A stretch of 43,266 nucleotides of DNA from an uncultured bacterium (GTDB taxonomy: Bacteria; Patescibacteriota; Minisyncoccia; Phycocordibacterales; UBA2100), in assembly GCA_903854215.1 (NCBI GenBank), contig CAINVT010000069.1:1-43266 (forward strand). The letters run 5' to 3'. Numbering within the stretch: the stretch's first letter is position 1; each line of letters opens with the position of its first letter. Below the pieces are notes generated by a model, which saw only the letters and a program-made list of their open reading frames with translations, searched no databases and was not told where the DNA came from. A program made the translations under genes and the position numbers. Shown piece by piece: positions 29,963 to 39,652 of this stretch.

Positions 29963-31489
29963 ATGGATTGTACTATGCGCGGATTTTCGATACTCGAGAT
30001 ACTCATTGCGGTCGCCATTATGGTATCGACATTTTCCGCGATCGCACTTGTTTCATTCGGTGATCAGAAGTTGCTCGGACAGACAAGTGCCGATGCAGAA
30101 GCGGTACAAAAAGCACACAAGATGATCAAAACCGCCGAGGCGAATGCACGGAAAGATTTCCGACTCGTCAATGATCAATCGACGACATCAGATGAGATAT
30201 ATCAAGATTCATTATCGGTAGCCGACATGCCGACCGATCCGTATACGACGAAACATATTACGGCGACTGTATCGTGGGACGATGAAAGCCATACGCGGCG
30301 AAATGTATCACTCTCCGAGCTCGTCACCGATTTTGATGATCCGCAAACGCTCGATACCTGCGATTCATCGCGATCGGGGAATTGGACCGATCCGTCGAGT
30401 GTGAGTTACCTGGTATCACCGGGGAGTATGCTGCCAACGAATGCACGGATGGCAGCGGTAAATACTATTGGAGCGGTCGACGCATATCACGGCAAGCTCT
30501 ATGTGGTAGACAGTTCAAAAAGCGCCAAGACGAACGACTCGCTCTTTATTTTTGACTTGTCGAATGCGAGATCACCGACCTATCGGGGAAGTATCGATAC
30601 GGCGACCTCGACCGTCGACGGAATGAACGCAATCGTGGTTGCCGGAAATTATGCGTATGTCGCAAACGCACACGGCGCAAACTTTAAGACGTGTAAACCG
30701 TCCGGTAATTGTTCGCAATTTCAGATTTTCAACATATCCGATCCGACCTCCCCGGTGCTCGTCGATAATTTTTTGCTTCCGACATCAACACTGCCATTCG
30801 TCTATGGATCAAACGGACAAGGGATCGGCACTGCGCTCTTTTATGCTGACGGATACATCTACCTCGGATTATCCAAAACGGCGAATGGTCCCGAATTCAA
30901 TATCATCGATGTACATGATCCGACGCACCCGCACTGGATCGGTGGCTTCACGATCGGCGCAACAATCAATCAGATTTATGAACGAAACGGCTCTGTATAT
31001 CTTGCGACAGACGACCAGTCACGCAAACTGATAATTCTCGATGCACGTAGTCCGCAGAGTCCGCAACTCGTTTCGAGTCTTGATCCGCGGGGCACATCCA
31101 ATCAGGAATATGGCGATAGTTTGTATATGGCGGGTGATGAGATGTTCTTCGGCATGAGCTCGACTTCGATCAGCGGCTCGCCGGAGCTGGTCGCCTTTGA
31201 TATGACGAATCCGTCGGTACCGGCTTCGATCGCGTCACGAGAAGTCGGGGCAAGTATTCTCGGCATATTCGTACGTGATACGGAACTTTTTTTGTTGACA
31301 TCGATAACGGGTATGAAGGCCGAATTTCAGATGTTCGATGATTCTGATCTGACTCGTCATGATCCGGAAGCGGCGCCGATCATTTTGCCGGGAACGGGAG
31401 TGACGGTTGATTGCGAAGGAAATTACTTTTACGTAGCGACCAACAATGGTTCACAGGGGAACATATCAGTAATCGGTCCCGGCACATGA
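29963..31489 (+). CDS. Prepilin fused to an LVIVD-type beta-propeller
   Basis: A 508-residue fusion. Its N-terminus is a prepilin signal (MRGFSILEILIAVAIMVSTF) with Glu at +5; after a helical stalk of about 150 residues comes a long repetitive domain with blades such as GKLYVVDSS, LFIFDLSN, NYAYVANAHG, FQIFNISDPTSPVLVDNF, FNIIDVHDPTHPHWIGGF and LIILDARSPQSPQLVSSL. These fit the LVIVD propeller repeat. A pilin-tip adhesin or sensor is the natural reading. It starts directly after the previous gene and overlaps the next by the ATGA junction at 31486. An alternative ATG is at 29975. Confidence 0.87.
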   Translation: MDCTMRGFSILEILIAVAIMVSTFSAIALVSFGDQKLLGQTSADAEAVQKAHKMIKTAEANARKDFRLVNDQSTTSDEIYQDSLSVADMPTDPYTTKHITATVSWDDESHTRRNVSLSELVTDFDDPQTLDTCDSSRSGNWTDPSSVSYLVSPGSMLPTNARMAAVNTIGAVDAYHGKLYVVDSSKSAKTNDSLFIFDLSNARSPTYRGSIDTATSTVDGMNAIVVAGNYAYVANAHGANFKTCKPSGNCSQFQIFNISDPTSPVLVDNFLLPTSTLPFVYGSNGQGIGTALFYADGYIYLGLSKTANGPEFNIIDVHDPTHPHWIGGFTIGATINQIYERNGSVYLATDDQSRKLIILDARSPQSPQLVSSLDPRGTSNQEYGDSLYMAGDEMFFGMSSTSISGSPELVAFDMTNPSVPASIASREVGASILGIFVRDTELFLLTSITGMKAEFQMFDDSDLTRHDPEAAPIILPGTGVTVDCEGNYFYVATNNGSQGNISVIGPGT

Positions 31490-31989
31490 AAAACGATGCT
31501 GCTGCTCGGCGGGCCGGATTCACTCTGATCGAGACGCTTGTCTATCTCGCGCTCTATGCGGTCATTATTTTGGGAATGCTCACCGCGGCGTACAGTCTGC
31601 TCGAATTCAACGCGCACAACGAAACCGCCGCAATGGTCGCAGAAGAGGGAGATTATCTCCTTGCCAAAATCAATACGGCGATCAGTGGTGCTGCATCAAT
31701 TCGATCACCGGCAGATTCCGGTACGACATTGTCGGTTATCGATACGGATGGCTTAGCGACCACTATTGAAGCGGATTCATCCGGTATACGCATTCAAGAA
31801 AACAGAGCGGCATTTCAGACGCTCAATAACGGCGACGTTTCAGTGGTTGACCTCGTTTTTGTTCATACGCATACCGGAAATAGTTTTGATCCGGAAAGTA
31901 TCTCTGTATCGTTCACACTCGTTGCGACCACTACGGATGGTCACATGCTTTCGCGTGATTTCACGGCCATAGAATATCTGCACCTATGA
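31486..31989 (+). CDS. Prepilin-like minor pilin (PilW/GspJ-like)
   Basis: A 167-residue protein with prepilin signal ARRAG-FTLIETLVYLALYAVII, Glu at +5. The body has ETAAMVAEEGDYLLAKINTA, typical of PilW or GspJ-like minor pilins, and a beta-rich Ser/Thr C-terminus. Start and stop both form 4-nt ATGA overlaps with the neighbouring genes, so the operon is tightly coupled. Confidence 0.85.
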   Translation: MKNDAAARRAGFTLIETLVYLALYAVIILGMLTAAYSLLEFNAHNETAAMVAEEGDYLLAKINTAISGAASIRSPADSGTTLSVIDTDGLATTIEADSSGIRIQENRAAFQTLNNGDVSVVDLVFVHTHTGNSFDPESISVSFTLVATTTDGHMLSRDFTAIEYLHL

Positions 31990-32405
31990 AAAAATACGAT
32001 CGAGAACGCGGATTCATTGCGCTTATATCGACCGTCATCATAGCGGCGATCTTGCTCGCAATGATGGCGAGCACTGAATTTGCAAGTTTTTATGCGCGAA
32101 GCGATGCATTCAATAGCGAGAACACCTATGCAGCACGTGCACTCGCGGCCTCGTGTATCAATGTCGCACTGCTGGCACTTGCAACGTCGACCGCTCCGGC
32201 AAGTTACAATCCGATCGATCAAAGCGTTGCTGTCGATACTGATATTCGTGGAAATTTGGAGACATGTACTATCAAGAGTGTGATCCATACAGAATCGGGT
32301 GTGACGATCAATACGTTTGCGTCTGTCGACAATTCGTTCGGAAACGTCTCCATGACCGTGACACTCCCGCCACGTATCCAAATCCTCTCCTGGCGCGAAC
32401 AGTGA
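31986..32405 (+). CDS. PilX-like minor pilin
   Basis: A 139-residue protein with a short basic leader (MKKYDRERG), then FIALISTVIIAAILLAMMAS, a hydrophobic stretch without the strict Glu at +5. This is typical of PilX/GspK-like proteins. It retains a Cys pair (SCINVAL and ETCTIKS). It is the last gene of the coupled pilus operon that starts at pilB; the following pilin has its own promoter. Confidence 0.78.
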   Translation: MKKYDRERGFIALISTVIIAAILLAMMASTEFASFYARSDAFNSENTYAARALAASCINVALLALATSTAPASYNPIDQSVAVDTDIRGNLETCTIKSVIHTESGVTINTFASVDNSFGNVSMTVTLPPRIQILSWREQ

Positions 32406-32501
32406 AATAACGGTTTACGAAACTCTTATTTTTTGTTGTGCACACCTGATGATAATCCAAGGTCGCGGGCGTATGGTACGCTTTCGGTATTAGCAATTAA
32501 A

Positions 32502-32507
32502 TATATT
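32502..32507 (+). promoter_or_regulatory. -10 box of the major-pilin-like gene
   Basis: TATATT ends 8 nt before the ATG at 32516. A separate promoter fits a need for more major pilin than minor pilins. Confidence 0.5.
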
Positions 32508-32515
32508 CGTAACGT

Positions 32516-33040
32516 ATGGGGTCCGTTACTACTCAAAGGGGAAGTCCTGCTATACAGCGGGCGGTTTTTGTACACAGTAATTATTCGCGTAGGGGATTTA
32601 CCTTGATCGAAATACTCGTGGTGATCGGTATCATCGCGATCTTGGCGGCGATCGTCATCGTTGCCATCAATCCGGCGCGACAATTCGCACAGGCGCGCGA
32701 AAGTCAGCGGGTGAGCAATGTAGACGCGATATTGGATGCGATCGGACAGCGGATGGCAGACAACAAAGGCATATTTGCGGCGACGGGAGAATGTCCGACA
32801 ATCACGATAAACGCGACATCGAGCATTGATGCGGGGACGGGCGGAAGCGGTCTTGATCTGGCGACCAACTGTCTCGTGCCGACATATATTCCGTCGCTAC
32901 CGGTCGATCCGTCTGGTCCTACCGCACCATCTACCGGATATACGGTACGAGTTGACGGAAACGGTCGTACGATGGTTTGTGCTCCGGGTGGAAAAGAAAC
33001 AGCCATCGCGGACAGCGAGGCGATCTGCGTCACTCGATAG
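32516..33040 (+). CDS. Type IV pilin, probable major subunit
   Basis: A 174-residue prepilin with a long 27-residue leader ending in RRG, then FTLIEILVVIGIIAILAAIV and the short extension INPARQFAQARESQRVSNVD. This is the commonest layout for CPR major pilins. The globular part has two widely spaced Cys pairs (ECPT, NCLVP, VCAPG, ICVTR). It is transcribed apart from the minor-pilin operon. The long leader could be shorter in reality, but no internal Met lies before the cleavage site. Confidence 0.88.
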   Translation: MGSVTTQRGSPAIQRAVFVHSNYSRRGFTLIEILVVIGIIAILAAIVIVAINPARQFAQARESQRVSNVDAILDAIGQRMADNKGIFAATGECPTITINATSSIDAGTGGSGLDLATNCLVPTYIPSLPVDPSGPTAPSTGYTVRVDGNGRTMVCAPGGKETAIADSEAICVTR

Positions 33041-33090
33041 GTACAGCGGGCCGCAACATTTCACGTACAGATATGCCATAATGGGGGTAT

Positions 33091-34206
33091 ATGGGTCTCG
33101 CGAAGATTCCCGACACGAAGCAAAAACGGTCGCCCGTGCGGGCGTGGCGCACACCGGTGCATCGGAAATTAGCTTGGACATTCGTCCGCTACTTTGTTCC
33201 GCACAAACACAACGATTACCGGCCGCTTTTCTTACGTGTCGAGATGGTTGCTGCAACGGCCGCACTAATCGTCATTCTTTTTATTGGGGCGACAGCCGCC
33301 GAGCGCGTGATGATCGCCGGTAATTCGCCGCAGGTCGCGGCGGTTGTCGTCGCGACTCTGGTCGACCTTGCCAATACTGATCGCACAACGAATGATCTCT
33401 CTGCGCTCACGGTTAGTCCGCTCTTGACCGCAGCGGCACAAGCAAAAGCGAATGATGAGGCCGCAAAAGGCTATTTTGCGCATAATTCTCCCGATGGACA
33501 CGATCCTTGGTACTGGTTCTCACAGGCGGGATATTCGTTCTCATATGCGGGTGAGAATCTCGCGGTCTATTTCTCTGATTCCGCTGCGGTGAACACCGCA
33601 TGGATGAATTCTCCTGAACATCGCGCCAACATATTGAATGGCCATTTCACCGAGATTGGAATCGCGACCGCAGAGGGGATGTATCAAGGTCAACAAACAA
33701 TCTTCGTCGTGCAAGAGTTCGGCACACCGGCTTCCATCGCATCTGCTCCCGGATCGGATCAAACAGCGACAGTTCCTTCTCCGGCGAAGTTGGCGAGCGC
33801 CCGCTCTGCTAATGGTGTTGCTGCGGTCAAAGGTGCATCGACGAAAACTATCGAGGCACCGGTCACCGTGATCAAAGAGACACCAACGTTCATTGCAGTC
33901 GAAAGCGCCACCGCTCCCGCACCAAGTTTCGCACAACCTTCTGCAGGGACGACACCGACAGCGCCCGCACCGAACGGTATCATGACGGCTTTTTTGAAAC
34001 TCATAACATCACCGCAGACCGATTTGATACTACTGTACGAGATCATCGGGGTGATCATTACGCTGGCACTGGTGCTTGAAGTGGTCGTCGAAGCCCGTCG
34101 CCGACATCCACATCGTCTCGTGATGGGACTTTCGCTCATCTCACTGATGCTCATCCTCGTCTACGCCGGCCATACGCTTCTTGTCGGCCAACTTCTCATT
34201 CTTTGA
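33091..34206 (+). CDS. CAP-superfamily (SCP/YkwD-like) membrane protein
   Basis: A 371-residue protein with an N-terminal membrane span (about residues 50-70), an extracytoplasmic CAP domain and two C-terminal spans (IIGVIITLALVLEVVVEA, then GLSLISLMLILVYAGHTL). CAP hallmarks are AAKGYFAHNSPDG, YAGENLA and NSPEHRANILN, which supply the His and Glu residues of the family cleft. Bacterial CAP domains are secreted proteins of mostly unproven activity. A CATAAT box (33077-33082) and a GGGGG run both lie just upstream of the ATG. Confidence 0.88.
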   Translation: MGLAKIPDTKQKRSPVRAWRTPVHRKLAWTFVRYFVPHKHNDYRPLFLRVEMVAATAALIVILFIGATAAERVMIAGNSPQVAAVVVATLVDLANTDRTTNDLSALTVSPLLTAAAQAKANDEAAKGYFAHNSPDGHDPWYWFSQAGYSFSYAGENLAVYFSDSAAVNTAWMNSPEHRANILNGHFTEIGIATAEGMYQGQQTIFVVQEFGTPASIASAPGSDQTATVPSPAKLASARSANGVAAVKGASTKTIEAPVTVIKETPTFIAVESATAPAPSFAQPSAGTTPTAPAPNGIMTAFLKLITSPQTDLILLYEIIGVIITLALVLEVVVEARRRHPHRLVMGLSLISLMLILVYAGHTLLVGQLLIL

Positions 34207-34241
34207 TGATAATTTGTTGTTTGTTGATTTCCTACCCATTT

Positions 34242-34300
34242 GTGTGAGAATAGTGGCAGTTCCCGCAAGGGAAAAATCTCGGGGTACGGATGTCCCACAC
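34242..34300 (+). promoter_or_regulatory. Possible structured leader of the surface-protein gene
   Basis: A three-way junction can be drawn: GTGTG (34242-34246) with CACAC (34296-34300) closes two hairpins. One is TTCCC-GCAA-GGGAA (34260-34273), with a GNRA-type loop. The other pairs GGG at 34281-34283 with CCC at 34294-34296, competing for one base with the closing arm. It lies 65 nt before the ATG. It matches no riboswitch class I can name. The remainder of the 158-bp gap is AT-rich and empty. Confidence 0.4.
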
Positions 34301-34364
34301 CTCCTGCATGCACTGTTTATTTAATAGTCCTTATTACGTTCGAGTTAATCGTCACATTATTTTT

Positions 34365-37300
34365 ATGAAAATAAGACTTTTTGGGGTCGCGACTCTCTTT
34401 GCATCGGCACTTATCTTACTAGTCACCGCTACCAGCGCGGCCGCCGCGACACTGACTGTCGGCGGTCCGAGTGCGACCTATACAACTATTCAGGCTGCAA
34501 TAGATGCAGCGGCTTCCGGCGACACGATCAGTGTCGCAGCGGGCACATATGACGCATTCTCAATAAATGGCAAAACAAATCTCACCATTACCGGTGCGGG
34601 AGCGGGAAGCACGATCATCAAACCGACAACGCTCATTAATACAGGCGTTGGGCACAAATACACTACCGACATGCAGGCATCGGTTTTCGTCAATAACTCC
34701 ACCGGTATCACTATCCAAGGAATGAGTGTTGGGGATAATGGGAATACACCAGGTTCTGGAGGTCCCGATGCACTAATTTTCTGGAATGCTTCTTCAGGCA
34801 GCATCAACAGCACAGCGGTCACCGGCACATACACAATCAACGGTGTGCAGACAGGCCAAGGTATTGCCGTAGATGCGGGTAGTGGTCAGATAACGAACCT
34901 CACAGTCAACAATACCGCCATAAGTGGTTTTCAGAAGAATGGTATTGATGCGGTTGATGGTAATTCGATGTCCTCAGCTCCGGGAACTATCACACTCACC
35001 ATCAAGAGCGGCAGTATCACTGGTGCAGGTTCAACCGGCGTAATCGCGCAAAATGGCGTGTTGCTCTGGAATCAAGGTGGTGGTTCGGTGACGGGTAGTA
35101 TCAATGGTACAAGCATCTCCAACCTGCATTATACCGGGGTCAACAATCAAGACGTTGGCGTATACACATACGGTACTAATGCGACTTTCACATCAGTGTC
35201 AAATGTGGGATTTACCAATACCGATCTGTACCTTGCTAACAATGGGAACGCAGCAATCGATGCCACTACAGGTAATACATTTGACGGTATTACGCCAGCA
35301 AGCGCATCGGGCACACAGATTGCGACCATTGAGAACAAGATGGACGATCTGATGAATGATAGTTCAGCCGCTCCTGTCTACATCTTTCCGAAAACATTAA
35401 TCGTGACAAATTCCGCAGACAACCGGGGAGTTCAAGTCGGGCTCAATTCTGTCGTAGTCGGCGGCACCGTTTTAGTAACTCCGGGCACCTATGCGGGTGA
35501 TCTTATGATTCCCGCAAGTAACGGTCTCACCCTTAAAGGTATCGGCAGTCCGATCATCAGCCTCGGCTCTGGGTATGGAATCAACCTCGACAATAACGTC
35601 AGTGTTAAGAACTTCACGTTCGAAGGCTTTACGGTCAATGCAATGAATGCTGTGCAACCGACAGGCACGTCTTATGCATTCAAGGCCTACAAAGCGGATG
35701 GTCTTACACTCACCAATGACACATTCAATGGCGGTGCGGGCAATACGGGTGGCGGCGTTGATATCAACACGACAAGCAATAGTACACTCAATGGTGTAAC
35801 AGTGCAGGGCTTCAACAAAAACGGATTCTCGTTCACATCTGCGTACCTCAACACGGACGATTCTTCGCTCTCGAGCAACATCACACTCAACAACATCACA
35901 TCGAAGAATAATGGCTGGGCCGGAGTTGCCTTCTATACGGTCGGTAATGATCACAGCCCGACATCGATCGGTGGCTCTGGGAGTATAAACAACGTTCAAT
36001 TCACTGGAACCAATAGCATCTCAAACAATGGCGCTGGCGGACCGACGCAAGGTGGCGTCTTCATAGAAGGAGATAGTGACGCCAACGTAGGTCTCGGTCA
36101 CACGCCACAAAACACCGTGACGACCAACGGCGCTACACTTGATCTGACCCATGTCGCTTTCAGCGGAAACGCTCCGTTTGACATCATCAATTACCAGACA
36201 GCGCCTGTGAATGCGATCGGTGCGACGTTTGACCCCGGTGCAATCACTGGCGATGCGATGACATCGGCACAGCGTACGACGGAAGACGGCAAGATCTATG
36301 ACAAGCTCGACAATTCTGTGCTCGGCCTCGTCACGTACTACCATGTGTACGTTACTGTCACCATCGACAAATTCATCGACGACAAAGCCGCTTCGGCAAC
36401 CGTAGCAACTGCGTCGTTCCCGATGGCTGCCTCCTGGACGACCACGAATATCGGTAGCGGAAGTGGCACATACGCATTGAGTACGACCGGCTTCAATTCG
36501 CCGAATGCGTACGAGGCGATCACATCGCCAATGACGAGCGGTGCCAATTATGCGACCAATGAAGTGACCAGTGGCAGTGTTGTCGGTGCGGATTGCTCCG
36601 GCGGACAATCGTTCGAGCTCGCCGGCTACACTTCCGGCAACACATTTACTGCCGCGGAAGCAGCGACTCATTCGCTCACTTCGCCGACCTTCACTAATTT
36701 GGCCGACAACACCTATGTCATCGTCTGGAACAAACTGTGCGTTCCGAAGCCGACTATAACGACCCCGACCAACGGGATCGTCATAACGGGCACGAATCTC
36801 ACCGAAGTTGACTGGACGAGTGTGACCGATATGGCAGGCGGCATCACCTATACCTACCAAGCATCGAATTCTCCGGCGACGAACACGGACGGCTCTTTCG
36901 CCGCGACTGTTTATTCGCAGGACGGCATCAGCAGTCTGAGCATTCCCGCCTCCGGCACGCCGGATGGCACGTATTACATCCAAGTTCAGGCGAAAGATGC
37001 TGATGGTAACGTAAGTGCATGGAGCCCGACCGTGGAAGTGATCGTCAATAGCTCTCCGTCCGTCACCACCAACGCGGCGACCGGTGTCACTGGCACTAAT
37101 TCAACGCTGAATGGCACGGATGGCGGCATTAACGCGGACAATACTTCGTTCTGGTGGGGAACGAGCAACGCCGGACCTTTTACCGCTTCAGCAACTCCGG
37201 GCAGTGAGCTTCCTTCCGGCTGGAGCCATGACTCTGGTTTGGGATTGGCAACAGCAGACGCTTCGTTCAAAGAATCCTTTACAACTCTGACTCCTGGCAC

Positions 37301-39602
37301 GACGTACTACTTCGTCGCCTGGATCGAATCCAACGGCACCTGGTACCCGGGCACTGTAGAATCCTTCTCGACGACCGGCAGTGCACCGACAGCTTCCGTC
37401 ACCACAATCGCTGCAAGCTCGGTTGTTGCCGCCGCCGCGACCCTCAACGGAGAGAACGGAGCAATCGCTTCCACTAATACTTCGTTCTGGTGGGGAACTT
37501 CTTCCGCGACGTCCTTCACGTCCGCAACCGATCCGACCAGCGAACTTCCTTCCGGCTGGTCTCACGACAGCGGCCTCGGAGCGGCGGCGATCAGCAGCAC
37601 CTTCGATGAGCCTCTCACCGGCCTCGCTCCGAGCACGGAATACTACTTCACTGCTTGGTCGCAAGTTGGCGGCACGTGGTATCCGGGTGCAGTCTTGAAC
37701 TTCACGACTCCGGCTCCAGCTCCGGCTACCCCTTCCGTAACCACCGATTCTGCAACCCCGATTGATTCGACGGATGAGACCGTGAATGGCACCAATGGCC
37801 CTGTCGCCGCGGATGATACGTCCTTCTGGTTGGGGACAACTCCTGCCACTTCGTTTACGTCCATTGCGGATCCAACGGGCGAACTTCCGAACGGATGGGC
37901 TGGCGTTGATTCTCATGCTCAATCAGCTAACACCCCCTTCAACTACGCATACACTGGCCTGACGCCAAATACGCCGTACTACTTCGTTGCGTGGTCGCAT
38001 ACTGGTGGCATGTGGTATCCGGGATCCGTGCTTAGCTTTACCACAAGCGCTACAAATCCTTCAGCTCCGCAAATCACCGGCGAAGGTCTTACGGTCAATA
38101 GTGGTACTTCTGTCACCATAACGTGGACAACTGACCACAGTGCGACAAGTCGCGTGGTGTACGGCACCTCTCCGCAAGCAACTCTTTCGAGCAATAGCTG
38201 CCTTTCGATTCCCGGTAATGTGTCGTACCAATGCTACGGTTACCAATACTCAACTGACGAAGCGGACACTCCTGTCGACCCGAGCGGCCAAACTTCTCAC
38301 AGTGTAACCATTAATGGCCTCACTGCCGGTACGACGTACTACTTCCGCCCCGTGTCCCATGGCTCACCCGAAGCTGTTGGTGGTGTTGAATTAAATAACG
38401 CACCAACGACTCCTCCAGAAGTATCTGCTCCGGTCGCCGCTGATCAGAGCAAAACAACAGGGGAGAATCGTTCGCTCGCGATCACACTTACTGCGACGGG
38501 GGCTGGTTCGATCGCCTATGCGACATCGACGAACCCTGCACACGGCACGCTCTCGGGGACTGGTGCGAACCTTACGTACACACCGACCGCGGGATACATC
38601 GGAACTGATTCCTTCACGTTCAAATCAAACAATGGCAGCGATTCCAATATCGCGACTGTCTCGATTAACGTGCAGAGTCCGCCGGTACTCGCGCTCCACG
38701 GCAACAGTCCCGCGAGGCTCGCAGTCGGAAGCGATGGATACAGTGATCTTGGCGCATATATTGTCAGTCCGGAAGCTGACTCAGAGCTCGGTATTGTTAC
38801 ATTGGTCGACGGTGGAGCAACGACGACTCCTCCGGTCATCGGCCTGACCACCCCAGGCACGCACACCATTCTCTATGTCGCGACTGACGGCTTCGGTAAT
38901 GAAGGAACGACATCGCGTACCGTCATCGTTTCCGGACCGCCCGTCATAACGCTCACCGGTGACGCGACCATCAACCTTAAAGTTGGTGATACATATACCA
39001 AACAAGGTGCGACGGCAACGGATTTCGCGGATGGTACTGACGTCGTTACTCCTTCCGGCACGGTTAATACGTCAACTGCCGGTACGTATACGATTACCTA
39101 CAATGCGACGGATTCGGTGGGTAATAGTGCAACTCCGGTGACACGCACAGTCATTGTATCGGCAGTGCCCGTAGTAACGCCAAAACTTACCTCAAGTGTT
39201 GGTAATGGCGCACCGGTGGGTGTGTTCGGTGCTATTGCGGGCGGACCGATTGGACAAGTCTTGGGTGCTAGTACTTCAACGGTCCCTGATACTTCAAAAA
39301 TCTCTTGCAGTGCGCCACTGCTTACTAAATACATGCGGATTGGTAGACCGAATGATCCTGCTCAGGTGAAATTGTTGCAGACATTCCTCAACGGGGAAAT
39401 GGGAGTTTCAATTCCCGTTAGTGGATTCTTCGGAGCATCGACGGCGCAAGCGGTAAAAGCATTCCAGCTCAAGTATGCGAGCACTATTCTTACCCCATGG
39501 GGTCTCTCGCAACCGACGGGATACGTCTACAAGACGACGGAATGGAAGATAAACGAGATCAACTGCTCGGATCTCAACACACCGTTTCCGACGATCAATT
39601 GA
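34365..39602 (+). CDS. Giant multidomain cell-surface protein with C-terminal peptidoglycan-binding domain
   Basis: A 1745-residue exported protein. The ATG at 34365 gives a clean signal peptide (MKIRLFG, hydrophobic core, TSAAAA); an upstream in-frame Met is unlikely. By DNA position: right-handed beta-helix with GTYDAFSINGKTNLTITGAG-type rungs (34,450-36,330); a linker domain with two Cys (36,330-36,740); a fibronectin-III-like domain (36,750-37,040); three tandem copies of a roughly 110-residue module with SFWWGTS and ELPSGWSHDSG (37,045-38,050); another FN3-like module (to 38,390); cadherin/Ig-like and two DUF5011-like modules (38,420-39,170); and a peptidoglycan-binding-like domain (PAQVKLLQTFLNGEMG, FFGASTAQAVKAFQ; 39,305-39,600). 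Likely a wall-anchored adhesin. Confidence 0.9.
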   Translation: MKIRLFGVATLFASALILLVTATSAAAATLTVGGPSATYTTIQAAIDAAASGDTISVAAGTYDAFSINGKTNLTITGAGAGSTIIKPTTLINTGVGHKYTTDMQASVFVNNSTGITIQGMSVGDNGNTPGSGGPDALIFWNASSGSINSTAVTGTYTINGVQTGQGIAVDAGSGQITNLTVNNTAISGFQKNGIDAVDGNSMSSAPGTITLTIKSGSITGAGSTGVIAQNGVLLWNQGGGSVTGSINGTSISNLHYTGVNNQDVGVYTYGTNATFTSVSNVGFTNTDLYLANNGNAAIDATTGNTFDGITPASASGTQIATIENKMDDLMNDSSAAPVYIFPKTLIVTNSADNRGVQVGLNSVVVGGTVLVTPGTYAGDLMIPASNGLTLKGIGSPIISLGSGYGINLDNNVSVKNFTFEGFTVNAMNAVQPTGTSYAFKAYKADGLTLTNDTFNGGAGNTGGGVDINTTSNSTLNGVTVQGFNKNGFSFTSAYLNTDDSSLSSNITLNNITSKNNGWAGVAFYTVGNDHSPTSIGGSGSINNVQFTGTNSISNNGAGGPTQGGVFIEGDSDANVGLGHTPQNTVTTNGATLDLTHVAFSGNAPFDIINYQTAPVNAIGATFDPGAITGDAMTSAQRTTEDGKIYDKLDNSVLGLVTYYHVYVTVTIDKFIDDKAASATVATASFPMAASWTTTNIGSGSGTYALSTTGFNSPNAYEAITSPMTSGANYATNEVTSGSVVGADCSGGQSFELAGYTSGNTFTAAEAATHSLTSPTFTNLADNTYVIVWNKLCVPKPTITTPTNGIVITGTNLTEVDWTSVTDMAGGITYTYQASNSPATNTDGSFAATVYSQDGISSLSIPASGTPDGTYYIQVQAKDADGNVSAWSPTVEVIVNSSPSVTTNAATGVTGTNSTLNGTDGGINADNTSFWWGTSNAGPFTASATPGSELPSGWSHDSGLGLATADASFKESFTTLTPGTTYYFVAWIESNGTWYPGTVESFSTTGSAPTASVTTIAASSVVAAAATLNGENGAIASTNTSFWWGTSSATSFTSATDPTSELPSGWSHDSGLGAAAISSTFDEPLTGLAPSTEYYFTAWSQVGGTWYPGAVLNFTTPAPAPATPSVTTDSATPIDSTDETVNGTNGPVAADDTSFWLGTTPATSFTSIADPTGELPNGWAGVDSHAQSANTPFNYAYTGLTPNTPYYFVAWSHTGGMWYPGSVLSFTTSATNPSAPQITGEGLTVNSGTSVTITWTTDHSATSRVVYGTSPQATLSSNSCLSIPGNVSYQCYGYQYSTDEADTPVDPSGQTSHSVTINGLTAGTTYYFRPVSHGSPEAVGGVELNNAPTTPPEVSAPVAADQSKTTGENRSLAITLTATGAGSIAYATSTNPAHGTLSGTGANLTYTPTAGYIGTDSFTFKSNNGSDSNIATVSINVQSPPVLALHGNSPARLAVGSDGYSDLGAYIVSPEADSELGIVTLVDGGATTTPPVIGLTTPGTHTILYVATDGFGNEGTTSRTVIVSGPPVITLTGDATINLKVGDTYTKQGATATDFADGTDVVTPSGTVNTSTAGTYTITYNATDSVGNSATPVTRTVIVSAVPVVTPKLTSSVGNGAPVGVFGAIAGGPIGQVLGASTSTVPDTSKISCSAPLLTKYMRIGRPNDPAQVKLLQTFLNGEMGVSIPVSGFFGASTAQAVKAFQLKYASTILTPWGLSQPTGYVYKTTEWKINEINCSDLNTPFPTIN
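37045..38050 (+). repeat. Three tandem ~330-bp module repeats in the giant surface gene
   Basis: Modules start near 37,045, 37,380 and 37,720. Each encodes an SVTT...NG strand, the NTSFWWGT or DTSFWLGT box, ELPSGW or ELPNGW, and a closing YYFVAW or YYFTAW then WYPG segment before FSTT or FTT. Confidence 0.85.
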
Positions 39603-39620
39603 TCTCTAAAAAAGATCGCC

Positions 39621-39645
39621 AAAACCCGCCTTCGAGGCGGGTTTT
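39621..39645 (+). terminator. Terminator of the giant surface gene
   Basis: AAAACCCGCCT-TCG-AGGCGGGTTTT: an 11-bp stem whose right arm ends in TTTT, 18 nt after the stop codon. The A-rich left arm would also let it work on the opposite strand. Confidence 0.9.
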
Positions 39646-39652
39646 GCGTTTA

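Noticed and set aside
36021-36983. 320-residue minus-strand open frame inside the giant surface gene
   Set aside because: Arg/Cys-rich shadow of the Thr/Ser-rich plus-strand protein; no recognisable domain or promoter. The same holds for several long antisense frames at 27,539-28,691 and 37,188-37,922.
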